From positions 1,460,406-1,524,405 of the forward strand of contig NZ_CP151800.1 in NCBI RefSeq assembly GCF_038449125.1: 64,000 bases of DNA. Direction: 5' to 3'. Both the position numbers and the translations under genes were made by a program. Origin of the DNA: Kosakonia sp. BYX6. Its GTDB lineage: Bacteria; Pseudomonadota; Gammaproteobacteria; Enterobacterales; Enterobacteriaceae. The notes below the pieces were generated by a model. That model was not told the origin of the DNA. It made no database searches and was given only the letters and a program-made list of their open reading frames with translations. This document shows positions 15,705 through 23,024 of the stretch, in pieces. Position 1 is the first letter of the stretch. Each line of letters begins with the position of its first letter.

Positions 15705-16574
15705 ATGACCCGGCAACGACAAGCCGATTTACTTCTGGTTCTGACCACGCTTATTGCCGCCTGCGGCTGGATTTTCTCGCGCGAAGCGATTGCCGGAATG
15801 CCAGTATTTGCCTTTCTCGGGCTGCGCTTTTTTGGCGCCGCGCTGGTGTTGCTGCCTTTTTGCCGTGGGCAGCGCATACCGCTGGAAAAAATCCGCCAGG
15901 TGATCATCAGCGGCCTGTGGATGGCGCTCAATCTCTGTCTGTGGATTTGGTCGGTCTCTACCACGCCGTCGCTGGGCGAAGGCGCGTTTATCATGAGTTT
16001 GTCGATGTTGTTTGTGCCGCTGGTGGCCTGGGGCATGATGAACGTGCGCCCGGCGCGCGCTTACTGGGAGTGTTTGCCGGTGGCGATTGTCGGGCTGGCG
16101 CTGCTGAGCCTGCACACGCCGATTACCTTTCATGCCAGCCAGGGTTGGTTTTTGCTGACCGCGTTTGTCCAGTCGATCAATTTCTGTTACACCAGCCGCG
16201 TAGCCCGGGAAGTGCCGTTGCTGCCGCTGACCACGGTGCAATTGGCCATCACCGGTATCGCCGGGCTGGCGATTTCCGCGCTGTTTGAAAGCTGGACGCA
16301 GCCGTTTACCTCTTCGACCCTGATGTGGCTGGTGGCGAGTATTTTCATCGCCACCAGTTTGCGTTTTGCCCTGCAATTGCAGGGACAAAAGTATGCCGCC
16401 GTCGCCAGCGCCGCCATCATTATGGTGCTTGAACCCTTGCTGACGGTGATCGCTGCCTCCATCTGGTACGGCGAACGGCTGCCGCTGCAAAAAATCCTCG
16501 GCGGCGTGTTGATTTTGCTGGCGCAAATTTGGTTCCGCTGGCGCATGATCGTGCGCTTGCCGTTAAAGCCATAG
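15705..16574 (+). CDS. DMT-superfamily (EamA) permease
   Basis: 289 residues with about ten hydrophobic helices arranged as two EamA repeats; the second repeat shows 'YAAVASAAIIMVLEPLLTVIAASIWYGERLPLQKILGGVLIL', the signature of the family. Such inner-membrane proteins export metabolites or amino acids; the substrate is unknown. GGAG lies 8 bp before the ATG. The gene begins right behind the pheP terminator and its end is convergent with the MFS gene, with only 2 bp between the stops. Confidence 0.88.
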   Translation: MTRQRQADLLLVLTTLIAACGWIFSREAIAGMPVFAFLGLRFFGAALVLLPFCRGQRIPLEKIRQVIISGLWMALNLCLWIWSVSTTPSLGEGAFIMSLSMLFVPLVAWGMMNVRPARAYWECLPVAIVGLALLSLHTPITFHASQGWFLLTAFVQSINFCYTSRVAREVPLLPLTTVQLAITGIAGLAISALFESWTQPFTSSTLMWLVASIFIATSLRFALQLQGQKYAAVASAAIIMVLEPLLTVIAASIWYGERLPLQKILGGVLILLAQIWFRWRMIVRLPLKP

Positions 16575-16576
16575 CG

Positions 16577-18001
16577 TCAGGAATTCGCTGTGCAACGGGG
16601 CGCCAACTGTTGGCGGGCGCAAATCGCCGCGGCGGCAAGGGCCAGCATCATCAGCACTTCGGTTGCCAGAAAACCGCTGAGTGCCGCGCTGTAGTCGCCT
16701 TGCGATTGGCCGACAAGATGCAAGAACAAGCCGCCGAGCACCGCCGGGCCAAGGCCGAGCGTCGCCTGTTGCAATGTGCTCAGCAGCGCGCTGCCTGCGC
16801 CCGCATCTTGCGTTGTGATATCGCGCATCCCGATACGGTAGAAACTGTTGACTATCAACGCCTGGCCATAGCCGATCAGCGCGGTCGACGGCGCTAATGC
16901 CAGCGCACCGACCGTTTGCCCGGAGAGCTGCAGCGTGACGATTAACGCCAGCAACCCCGCGACCTGGATCGCCAGCCCGCTCAGCAAAATTGTGCGCGTG
17001 CTGTAGCGACCAATCAATTTTGGCGCGTACCACGCCGAGACAAAATAGGCGACGCCGAGGGCGACAAAACTGTTCCCGGACTGGTACGGTGTCATGCCCA
17101 TTCCCGCCTGTAATGTCAGCGCCATACAGAACATGAAGCCGGACCAGGCGCTAAAAAACAGCAATGCAATCAACAAACCAAAACGGATGCTGTGCAGCTT
17201 GAGCAGCCGCGGTGGCAAGAGCGGCATCAAACCGGCACGTTGTTGCTTGACGGCGCTGCGGCGCATCCACAACGCCAGCGGGAACAGCGCCAGCAGCGCG
17301 GCTTGTGTTTCCCACGGCCAGTGTAATTCCGGGCCAAGCGCCAGCGGAAACAGCAGGCAGCAAAGAATCAGCGCCAGCGCGACTGTGCCTTGCCAGTCAA
17401 TGCGTGTGCGGGTTTCACTGCGCGTTTCCGGCACATAGCGGCGGCTAAGTCCGAGCACCAGCAGGCAAATTGGCACGTTGATAAAAAAGGCGTTACGCCA
17501 GCCTAACCCGGCGATATCCGCCGACACCAGCCAGCCGCCGCCCATCTGACCAATGATAAACGCCACGCCGCCAATGCCGCCGTACAGGCTGATGGCGCGG
17601 GCGTGCGCGGTGCCTTTTAGCGTGACATGCAGAGTGGCGAGGATTTGTGGCACGATCAGCGCCGCGCCCATGCCTTGCAGCGTTCGCGCGGCAAGCAGGG
17701 CGGATACCGAATTTGCCAGCCCGCAGAGCAGGGACGCGATGCCAAACAGCGCGACGCCCCAGAGAAAAACGCGTCTGCGCCCGAGGTTATCGCCCAGCTT
17801 GCTGCCCATCGCCAGGCAGACGGCAAAGGCTACGCCGTACAGCGCGACAATCAGCGCTAATTGGGTAGCGGAAGTGTGTAAAGAAAGCGTGATGGAATCG
17901 AGCGCCACATTGGTAATGGAGGTGTCGATCAGCGGCAGCATCTGCCCGGTAAGCAGAAGTATCAGGCCTGCCCGGCCCGGAGAAACAGCAGACGTATTCA
18001 T
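16577..18001 (-). CDS. MFS drug-efflux-type transporter (DHA2-like)
   Basis: 474-residue major facilitator protein with about 13-14 membrane helices. The motif A region is 'MGSKLGDNLGRRRVFLWG', motif C-like 'GGVAFIIGQMGGGWLV' and 'WRNAFFINVPI' are typical of DHA2 drug:H+ antiporters. Start ATG has GGAG upstream. It is divergent from an HTH/MmyB-type regulator with about 107 bp between starts, and a perfect inverted repeat (18059-18084) lies in that gap, so it is probably the regulated target. The exported compound is unknown. Confidence 0.88.
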   Translation of the reverse strand: MNTSAVSPGRAGLILLLTGQMLPLIDTSITNVALDSITLSLHTSATQLALIVALYGVAFAVCLAMGSKLGDNLGRRRVFLWGVALFGIASLLCGLANSVSALLAARTLQGMGAALIVPQILATLHVTLKGTAHARAISLYGGIGGVAFIIGQMGGGWLVSADIAGLGWRNAFFINVPICLLVLGLSRRYVPETRSETRTRIDWQGTVALALILCCLLFPLALGPELHWPWETQAALLALFPLALWMRRSAVKQQRAGLMPLLPPRLLKLHSIRFGLLIALLFFSAWSGFMFCMALTLQAGMGMTPYQSGNSFVALGVAYFVSAWYAPKLIGRYSTRTILLSGLAIQVAGLLALIVTLQLSGQTVGALALAPSTALIGYGQALIVNSFYRIGMRDITTQDAGAGSALLSTLQQATLGLGPAVLGGLFLHLVGQSQGDYSAALSGFLATEVLMMLALAAAAICARQQLAPRCTANS

Positions 18002-18058
18002 GGTAACTCCATTGCGTCATTCATCAGATGGACGTAGCATCGCTTAACGGAAAAACGG

Positions 18059-18084
18059 GTACCAGTTCTTGCCTATACTGGTAC
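18059..18084. promoter_or_regulatory. Operator-like inverted repeat between MFS and MmyB-type regulator
   Basis: GTACCAGT (18059-18066) and ACTGGTAC (18077-18084) are perfect inverted 8-mers with a 10-bp spacer that itself contains a -10-like CCTATACT. It ends 24 bp before the regulator start. It is a good autorepression site that could also control the divergent transporter. Confidence 0.6.
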
Positions 18085-18108
18085 TGGCACTACCATGCTG
18101 GGGGTTTT

Positions 18109-18981
18109 ATGACGTTGATGACCGAAAAGCCGCCTGAACTGGCGATCCTCGATGAGAACCGCAAACAGCTCGGCGCATTTTTGCGCGCGCGGCGGGAAAG
18201 CCTCGATCCGCAGCGTCTGGGATTACCGCGTAGCGGACGGCGACGTACACCGGGACTCAGACGCGAAGAAGTCGCGCTGCTGGCGGATGTCGGCGTCACC
18301 TGGTACACCTGGCTTGAACAGGGCAGGGATGTGAACCCTTCCGCCAACGTTTTGCAGGCAATTGCCAACGCTTTGCAATGCTCGCCTACCGAAACGCGTC
18401 ACCTGTTTTTGCTCGCCGGGTTAACGCCCGCCGAAGCGCTGAATATTCCGCAATGTGAAGGGATCAGCGAAGGGACGCGACGCCTGCTGGATAGCCTGGT
18501 GCCGCACCCGGCCAGCATCCAGAAATCGAATTTCGATATTGTGGCGTGGAACGTGGCATTTGAGCGCCTGATGGGTGTGAAATTTGCCGAGATCCCCGAA
18601 GAAGAGCGCAATTGTATTTATCTCTATCTGACGCATCCGCAATGGCGTATCCGCCTTGGGCATGACGAGTCCGTGCTCTACACGTTTGTGGCTTATTTCC
18701 GCGCGGCGATGGCGGAGCACCGGGGCGATACGAAGTGGGAAGCGAAGCTGGCGCGCTTTTGTGCCGCCTCAGCAGAGTTTGAAACGTTGTGGCACAAGCA
18801 CTATGACGTGCGCGGCGTGGAAAATAAGGTGAAGTTTTTTACCCATCCGCAAATTGGCGAGCTTTCACTCCAGCAGATGTACTGGTTCTCCGCACCGCGC
18901 AACGGCTCGCGGCTCGTGGTGTATATGCCGATCGATGAGCAGGGCGAGCAGGCGTTGAGCTGGCTGGCGGAAAACGCTTAA
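18109..18981 (+). CDS. HTH regulator with MmyB-like ligand domain
   Basis: 290 residues. The N-terminal XRE helix-turn-helix (about residues 18-80) contains '[45 protein letters not shown]', the hallmark of this actinobacterial-style and proteobacterial family; the C-terminal two thirds is the MmyB-like ligand-binding domain ('[15 protein letters not shown]', 'MYWFSAP'). Start ATG at 18109 follows GGGG; a further ATG three codons later is possible, while a longer ATG at 18028 would include the operator and is unlikely. It probably represses itself and the divergent MFS gene, a common arrangement in this family. The ligand is unknown. Confidence 0.85.
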   Translation: MTLMTEKPPELAILDENRKQLGAFLRARRESLDPQRLGLPRSGRRRTPGLRREEVALLADVGVTWYTWLEQGRDVNPSANVLQAIANALQCSPTETRHLFLLAGLTPAEALNIPQCEGISEGTRRLLDSLVPHPASIQKSNFDIVAWNVAFERLMGVKFAEIPEEERNCIYLYLTHPQWRIRLGHDESVLYTFVAYFRAAMAEHRGDTKWEAKLARFCAASAEFETLWHKHYDVRGVENKVKFFTHPQIGELSLQQMYWFSAPRNGSRLVVYMPIDEQGEQALSWLAENA

Positions 18982-19343
18982 GGGCGCAGGCGCTTTTGAT
19001 CTTTGCGCGGCAGGCCGTCCACCACGCGATCCCAGGACTCCTGAATCAGGAAAGCGAGCAGCGATTCGTCAATTTCATTGCCCGCAAAAACCGAAATCCA
19101 GTGCTTTTTGTTCATGTGATACCCCGGCTCAATGCTGGGGTAGATTTGCTGATTAAGCAGAGATTTTTGCGGTTCGGCTTTTATCGTCACCATCGGCCTG
19201 CCGTGCGCGGTGGTGGTCATCATAAAAATCTTACCGCAGACTTTGAACACGTCATGTTCCGGACCGAAAGGCCAGCAGTGCTCGGTAAACGGTAGCGTTA
19301 GCGCGATGCGGTGCGCGCTGGCCTGCAAGGTTTTACTGTCCAT
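18978..19343 (-). CDS. MmcQ/YjbR-family protein
   Basis: 121-residue protein of the DUF419 (MmcQ/YjbR) double-wing fold, recognised from '[26 protein letters not shown]', '[14 protein letters not shown]', '[13 protein letters not shown]' and '[13 protein letters not shown]'. Family members bind DNA weakly; no role is established. The start at 19343 (MDSKTL) overlaps the end of ramR by 11 bp, so the two are co-transcribed and translationally coupled. Its 3' end overlaps the convergent HTH regulator gene by 4 bp. Confidence 0.85.
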   Translation of the reverse strand: MDSKTLQASAHRIALTLPFTEHCWPFGPEHDVFKVCGKIFMMTTTAHGRPMVTIKAEPQKSLLNQQIYPSIEPGYHMNKKHWISVFAGNEIDESLLAFLIQESWDRVVDGLPRKDQKRLRP

Positions 19344-19923
19344 CTTTTTCCGCATCCGCCAGTGCGCGCCACATGGCCTCAAAACCGAGGCGCTTAATGT
19401 CTTTGGTGCGGGCAGGTTCGCGGCCAGCGAACGTGATGGTGGTATCCGCCAGCGTCAGGAAAATCGCGTCGCCAAAGGGCGCAAATTCACCGGAGAGAAA
19501 AATCGGCAGCACCGAGCGGTGGCACAGTTCATGCAGCTCAGGAAAAATGTCGTTAACTTGTTGTTTGGTTTCAGCGGTCAGTTTTTCACTAACGGCAATC
19601 TGGCGCACCGCGTGGTGGCCGTTGGGGTGGCGAATGCCCCAGTCGATATAGCTGTCCCAAATCGAATGGGTATGCTCTTTCGGATCGGTATTGGAACGAT
19701 CGAGATTCTCCAGCATGGTGCCGCAGAGATCGGTCTTTAAATGCAGGTAAAGCGCGTTTAGCAGATCGTCTTTGGTGGCGAAGTAACGAAACAGCGTCCC
19801 TTCCGCAACACCCGCATTGCGGGCAATTAACGCGGTGGAGGCGGCGATCCCCGATTGGGCGATAGCTTCAGTTGCCGCTTCCAGTAACGCCAGTTTTTTA
19901 TCTTCACTCTTTGGACGAGCCAC
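19333..19923 (-). CDS. ramR: TetR-family repressor of ramA
   Basis: 196-residue TetR-type repressor; the N-terminus 'ARPKSEDKK' followed by '[47 protein letters not shown]' closely matches RamR of Klebsiella and Salmonella. RamR represses ramA (and romA) and is released by bile acids, dyes and drugs in the characterised species. The GTG start at 19923 has GAGAGG upstream and gives the expected N-terminus. The gene is complete, with no truncation, which matters because ramR loss is a common route to efflux-mediated resistance. It is divergent from romA with the perfect RamR box at 20041 between them. Confidence 0.93.
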   Translation of the reverse strand: MARPKSEDKKLALLEAATEAIAQSGIAASTALIARNAGVAEGTLFRYFATKDDLLNALYLHLKTDLCGTMLENLDRSNTDPKEHTHSIWDSYIDWGIRHPNGHHAVRQIAVSEKLTAETKQQVNDIFPELHELCHRSVLPIFLSGEFAPFGDAIFLTLADTTITFAGREPARTKDIKRLGFEAMWRALADAEKDGQ

Positions 19924-20013
19924 TACACTTTTCCTCTCGCTGCGTAAAAACCACGATTGAATCATGCCCTCTCAGGCGCTGCAACGTCGAATGTCAAAGA
20001 ACGAAAAATCATC

Positions 20014-20041
20014 TTGACGGTTTGGCGTTCGTTTCTATAAT
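20014..20041 (+). promoter_or_regulatory. romA-ramA sigma-70 promoter
   Basis: TTGACG (20014-20019) and TATAAT (20036-20041) with a 16-bp spacer form a near-consensus promoter reading toward romA. The RamR box begins at the last base of the -10 element, so repressor binding would block initiation. Confidence 0.8.
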
Positions 20042-20058
20042 GAGTGCTTACTCACTCA
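20041..20058. promoter_or_regulatory. RamR operator
   Basis: TGAGTG-N6-CACTCA, flanked by A and T, is the full RamR recognition consensus known from the ramA region of Salmonella and Klebsiella. Both half-sites are perfect. It overlaps the promoter -10 element and lies 59 bp before romA. Confidence 0.88.
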
Positions 20059-20116
20059 TAATCAAGATCAATGAGTATCGTCTCCACGGAAGGGATCGAT
20101 TTTATCGGGTCAGGAT

Positions 20117-21217
20117 ATGAAACCTCTTATTCTCAGCGTGGTTCTTGTTATGCTCGTTGCGTCTGCCGCAAGCTTCCCCTTTGTTTTAAATGCCGGATTC
20201 GGCCAGCTCCCGCAGGGCGAGCAACTTAACGAAGTTGAAAAATCACCGCATTACCGTGATGGCAAGTTTCATAACGCCTTGCCGACGCCTGGCTTTACCG
20301 GCAAGAAAAATATGCTGGCGGCGTGGTGGAATTTCCTGTTCACCAAACGTGAAAACACGCGCCCACAGCAGCCGTTACCGATGGTGCAGACCGATCTCGC
20401 CAGCTTGCCGGTCGAGCAGGATACGCTGGTGTGGATGGGGCATTCATCGTGGTATTTGCACCTGGCGGGTAAACGCATTTTGATTGATCCGGTGCTCAGT
20501 AATTACGCCGCACCGTTCTCATTTCTCAATAAAGCGTTTGCCGGTAACGAGGCCTGGACGGCTGAAAGCATGCCGGAAATCGACCTGCTGATTATTTCTC
20601 ATGATCATTACGATCACCTGGATCACGCCACCATCAAGGCGTTAATGCCAAAAATCAAACGCGTTATTACGCCGCTTGGCGTCGGTTCACACCTGCGTTA
20701 TTGGGGGATGGATCCGGCGATTATCGACGAAGCTGACTGGCAGCAAAAGGTGCCGGTGAGCGATGACTTGATGGTGCATGTTTTGCCTGCGCGTCACTTT
20801 TCCGGGCGCGGTTTGAAGCGTAACCAAACGCTGTGGGCCAGTTTTATGTTTGTCTCCGGCCATCGCAAGATTTACTACAGCGGCGATACCGGTTACGGCC
20901 CGCATTTCAAAGCGATCGGCGAGCAGTTTGGCGCCGTCGATCTCGCCATTATGGAGAATGGACAGTACGACGAGGACTGGAAATACATTCATATGATGCC
21001 GGAGCAGTCTGCTCAGGCGGCGCAGGAACTTAACGCACGCGCGGTACTGCCGGGCCACGCTGGGCGATTTGTGTTGGCAAAACACACCTGGGACGATCCG
21101 TACAAACGGCTGGCGGCAGCAAGCCGTGACAAGTCATTCCGATTACTGACACCGAGACTGGGCGAACCCGTTTTTGCGGCTGACAATGCGCAAGAATTCA
21201 GCGCTTGGTGGGAATAA
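20117..21217 (+). CDS. romA: MBL-fold hydrolase
   Basis: 366 residues with an N-terminal hydrophobic anchor or signal segment (about 1-23) and a metallo-beta-lactamase fold of the UlaG/NAPE-PLD type. Metal ligands are visible: HDHYDH (162-167), further His in 'LPARHFSGRG', Asp in 'YYSGDTGYG' and His in 'LPGHAGRF'. RomA lies upstream of ramA in Klebsiella and Enterobacter and was linked to outer-membrane changes when overexpressed, but its substrate is not established. CAGGA precedes the ATG. It shares the RamR-controlled promoter and is followed by ramA after 38 bp. Confidence 0.9.
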   Translation: MKPLILSVVLVMLVASAASFPFVLNAGFGQLPQGEQLNEVEKSPHYRDGKFHNALPTPGFTGKKNMLAAWWNFLFTKRENTRPQQPLPMVQTDLASLPVEQDTLVWMGHSSWYLHLAGKRILIDPVLSNYAAPFSFLNKAFAGNEAWTAESMPEIDLLIISHDHYDHLDHATIKALMPKIKRVITPLGVGSHLRYWGMDPAIIDEADWQQKVPVSDDLMVHVLPARHFSGRGLKRNQTLWASFMFVSGHRKIYYSGDTGYGPHFKAIGEQFGAVDLAIMENGQYDEDWKYIHMMPEQSAQAAQELNARAVLPGHAGRFVLAKHTWDDPYKRLAAASRDKSFRLLTPRLGEPVFAADNAQEFSAWWE

Positions 21218-21255
21218 ACCCGTTTAACAATCGAAGAGCAGAGGGGGATCGCAGT

Positions 21256-21597
21256 ATGAATATTTCCGCTCAGGTTATCGACACTATCGTCGAGTGGATC
21301 GACGACAATCTCCATCAACCATTGCGTATTGATGACATTGCAGCGCATGCGGGCTATTCCAAATGGCACCTGCAACGGCTTTTTCTGCATTACAAAGGGG
21401 AGAGCCTTGGCCGTTATATTCGCGAGCGTAAGTTGTCGCTCGCCGCGCGGGATCTACGTAATACTGACCAGAAGGTTTACGACATCTGCCTGAAATATGG
21501 CTTTGATTCGCAACAAACCTTTACGCGCATTTTTACCCGCACGTTTAATCAGCCGCCGGGAGCCTATCGGCGAGAAAATCATCAGACCACACATTGA
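21256..21597 (+). CDS. ramA: AraC/XylS-family multidrug-resistance activator
   Basis: 113-residue single-domain AraC regulator, the exact length of RamA. The two HTH motifs ('LRIDDIAAHAGYSKWHLQRLFLHYKGESLGRYIRERKL' and 'KVYDICLKYGFDSQQTFTRIFTRTFNQPPGAYRRE') match Klebsiella RamA almost residue for residue. RamA activates acrAB-tolC, micF and related genes by binding mar/sox/rob boxes; it has no ligand domain and is controlled by abundance through RamR and Lon. The ATG at 21256 with GAGGGGG upstream gives the family N-terminus; an upstream in-frame start would overlap romA. Confidence 0.96.
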   Translation: MNISAQVIDTIVEWIDDNLHQPLRIDDIAAHAGYSKWHLQRLFLHYKGESLGRYIRERKLSLAARDLRNTDQKVYDICLKYGFDSQQTFTRIFTRTFNQPPGAYRRENHQTTH

Positions 21598-21610
21598 AGT
21601 AGGTCATATA

Positions 21611-21640
21611 AAAAAACCGGCTACAATTAGCCGGTTTTTT
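21611..21640. terminator. Bidirectional terminator between ramA and yfeD
   Basis: AAAAAACCGGCTA (21611-21623) pairs with TAGCCGGTTTTTT (21628-21640) around CAAT, giving T runs in both directions. The yfeD stop at 21627-21629 lies inside the hairpin loop. Confidence 0.88.
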
Positions 21641-22034
21641 CTTCATTAAGGGTTGTTTTTTGCTTGATGCCTAAACGGCTGAGAAAACCGTACAAGCCAA
21701 CGCGCGCCAAATATACATCAAACTGATGCATTTCATCTGCGGTCATCAGTTGCAGGGTTTTGATGACCCGATGCATTCCGCCGTAGCTAGCGAGATAGGC
21801 CGCGGCAGGTTCGGTCAGCGAAGAATAGGAATATTGCTCATGCATCGCGGGCATTTTCATGACGAAGTTCAGTACATCATCCGTCATTAAAATATATCTG
21901 GCGCGACCGCCTTTTACGCCGGGCTGGTTTTCCGTTTGCCAGGCATATTTCTTGATCCAACGATTAACAGTCTGCCTGGTCATGCCGGTAAGATTGGCTA
22001 ACTCTTCGGTCGTCATTTTATCAGGTAGTTTCAT
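21627..22034 (-). CDS. yfeD: YfeD-like HTH protein
   Basis: 135 residues of the YfeC/YfeD (DUF1323) family. The N-terminal HTH 'MTTEELANLTGMTRQTVNRWIKK' and the following 'PGVKGGRARYI' are diagnostic; the C-terminus ends in the family 'RVGLYGFLSRLGI' helix. It is probably a DNA-binding regulator, but targets are unknown. It follows yfeC by 4 bp in one operon, as in E. coli. The two proteins share the same layout and are ancient paralogues. Confidence 0.9.
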   Translation of the reverse strand: MKLPDKMTTEELANLTGMTRQTVNRWIKKYAWQTENQPGVKGGRARYILMTDDVLNFVMKMPAMHEQYSYSSLTEPAAAYLASYGGMHRVIKTLQLMTADEMHQFDVYLARVGLYGFLSRLGIKQKTTLNEEKTG

Positions 22035-22038
22035 AATT

Positions 22039-22398
22039 TTATTTCTGTTCGCGGATCCCTAAACGTTGCAACAAGCCGGTGATGCCGTCGCGTAATAACA
22101 ATGAAGAGAGCAGAGTTTGCTCCGTGTCTGTCATCTCTTTCACCAGCCTGACAAGCAGCGGCTCAAGCGAGGAGTCGCTGGTAGAAAAGGTGGCTACCGG
22201 ATGGTCTTCTGTACGTTGTGCACTGCGGATGAATGCACGAACTTGCTCATTCACATGAACCAGGCGGGCTTTTCCTCCCTGTACGCCAGGTCTGGGGGAG
22301 GTTACCCAGCCCTCTTTTCGCACCCATTTGTTAATCGTCTGTCGGCTGTATCCTGTAAGAGTTGCTAACTCTTCTGGCGTCATTCGTTCCTTGAGCAT
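22039..22398 (-). CDS. yfeC: YfeC HTH protein
   Basis: 119-residue DUF1323 protein, very similar to E. coli YfeC: 'MTPEELATLTGYSRQTINKWVRKEGW' HTH, 'PGVQGGKARLVHVNEQVR', and C-terminal 'LLLRDGITGLLQRLGIRE'. E. coli YfeC has been described as a DNA-binding repressor affecting extracellular DNA release and biofilm; here only the family match is seen. GGGA precedes the ATG. First gene of yfeC-yfeD, located beside the tRNA-Ala pair as in E. coli. Confidence 0.93.
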   Translation of the reverse strand: MLKERMTPEELATLTGYSRQTINKWVRKEGWVTSPRPGVQGGKARLVHVNEQVRAFIRSAQRTEDHPVATFSTSDSSLEPLLVRLVKEMTDTEQTLLSSLLLRDGITGLLQRLGIREQK

Positions 22399-22618
22399 GT
22401 AATTTCCCGACTGGTTGTAAGGGTAATTAGTGGCTTATGTTATAGCACCATTTTACGAGAAAATGTGACGTGTTTAACTACTGACTGCGACGATGTTCGC
22501 AAGGCGATTCAATTGCATGCTTTTTCAGCGATTGATAATTCCGGGGTAATTTTGCCGTTGACACCTGGCAAGGGAATTCATATTATGCCGCCCGTCAACA
22601 CGACACGCTTTATGCAAT

Positions 22619-22694
<76 letters not shown>

Positions 22695-22735
22695 AATTCC
22701 GAACCCAACGGCGTTGGTGCGTAAAGTAAAATTGT

Positions 22736-22811
<76 letters not shown>

Positions 22812-22820
22812 ACTTTCAAA

Positions 22821-22846
22821 CCCTCGCGTTTACGCGGGGGTTTTTT
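22821..22846 (+). terminator. Terminator of the tRNA-Ala pair
   Basis: CCCTCGCG (22821-22828), loop TTTA, CGCGGGGG (22833-22840), then TTTTTTG. Starts 10 bp after the second tRNA. Confidence 0.9.
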
Positions 22847-23024
22847 GTTTCTGCGTTATTTATCCCTTCTGTAAGAATATTCATATTTTTCATTACAAAG
22901 TATTCGCCAGGTAAAGGCACAGTAATGAAAGGTGCTTGCCGTTCCGATAACTTGATTCGCCCGGAAAATAAACCTATTATTTATGGTACTTATTTTCACA
23001 TGCCAGGATGCCATAATTTTTTTG

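Noticed and set aside
15729-16526. Long minus-strand open frame within the DMT permease gene
   Set aside because: His, Gln and Arg-rich translation typical of the reverse complement of a membrane-protein gene.
18028-18108. Longer N-terminus for the MmyB-type regulator from an upstream ATG
   Set aside because: The added 27 residues would be encoded by the operator and promoter itself, and the family starts close to the ATG at 18109.
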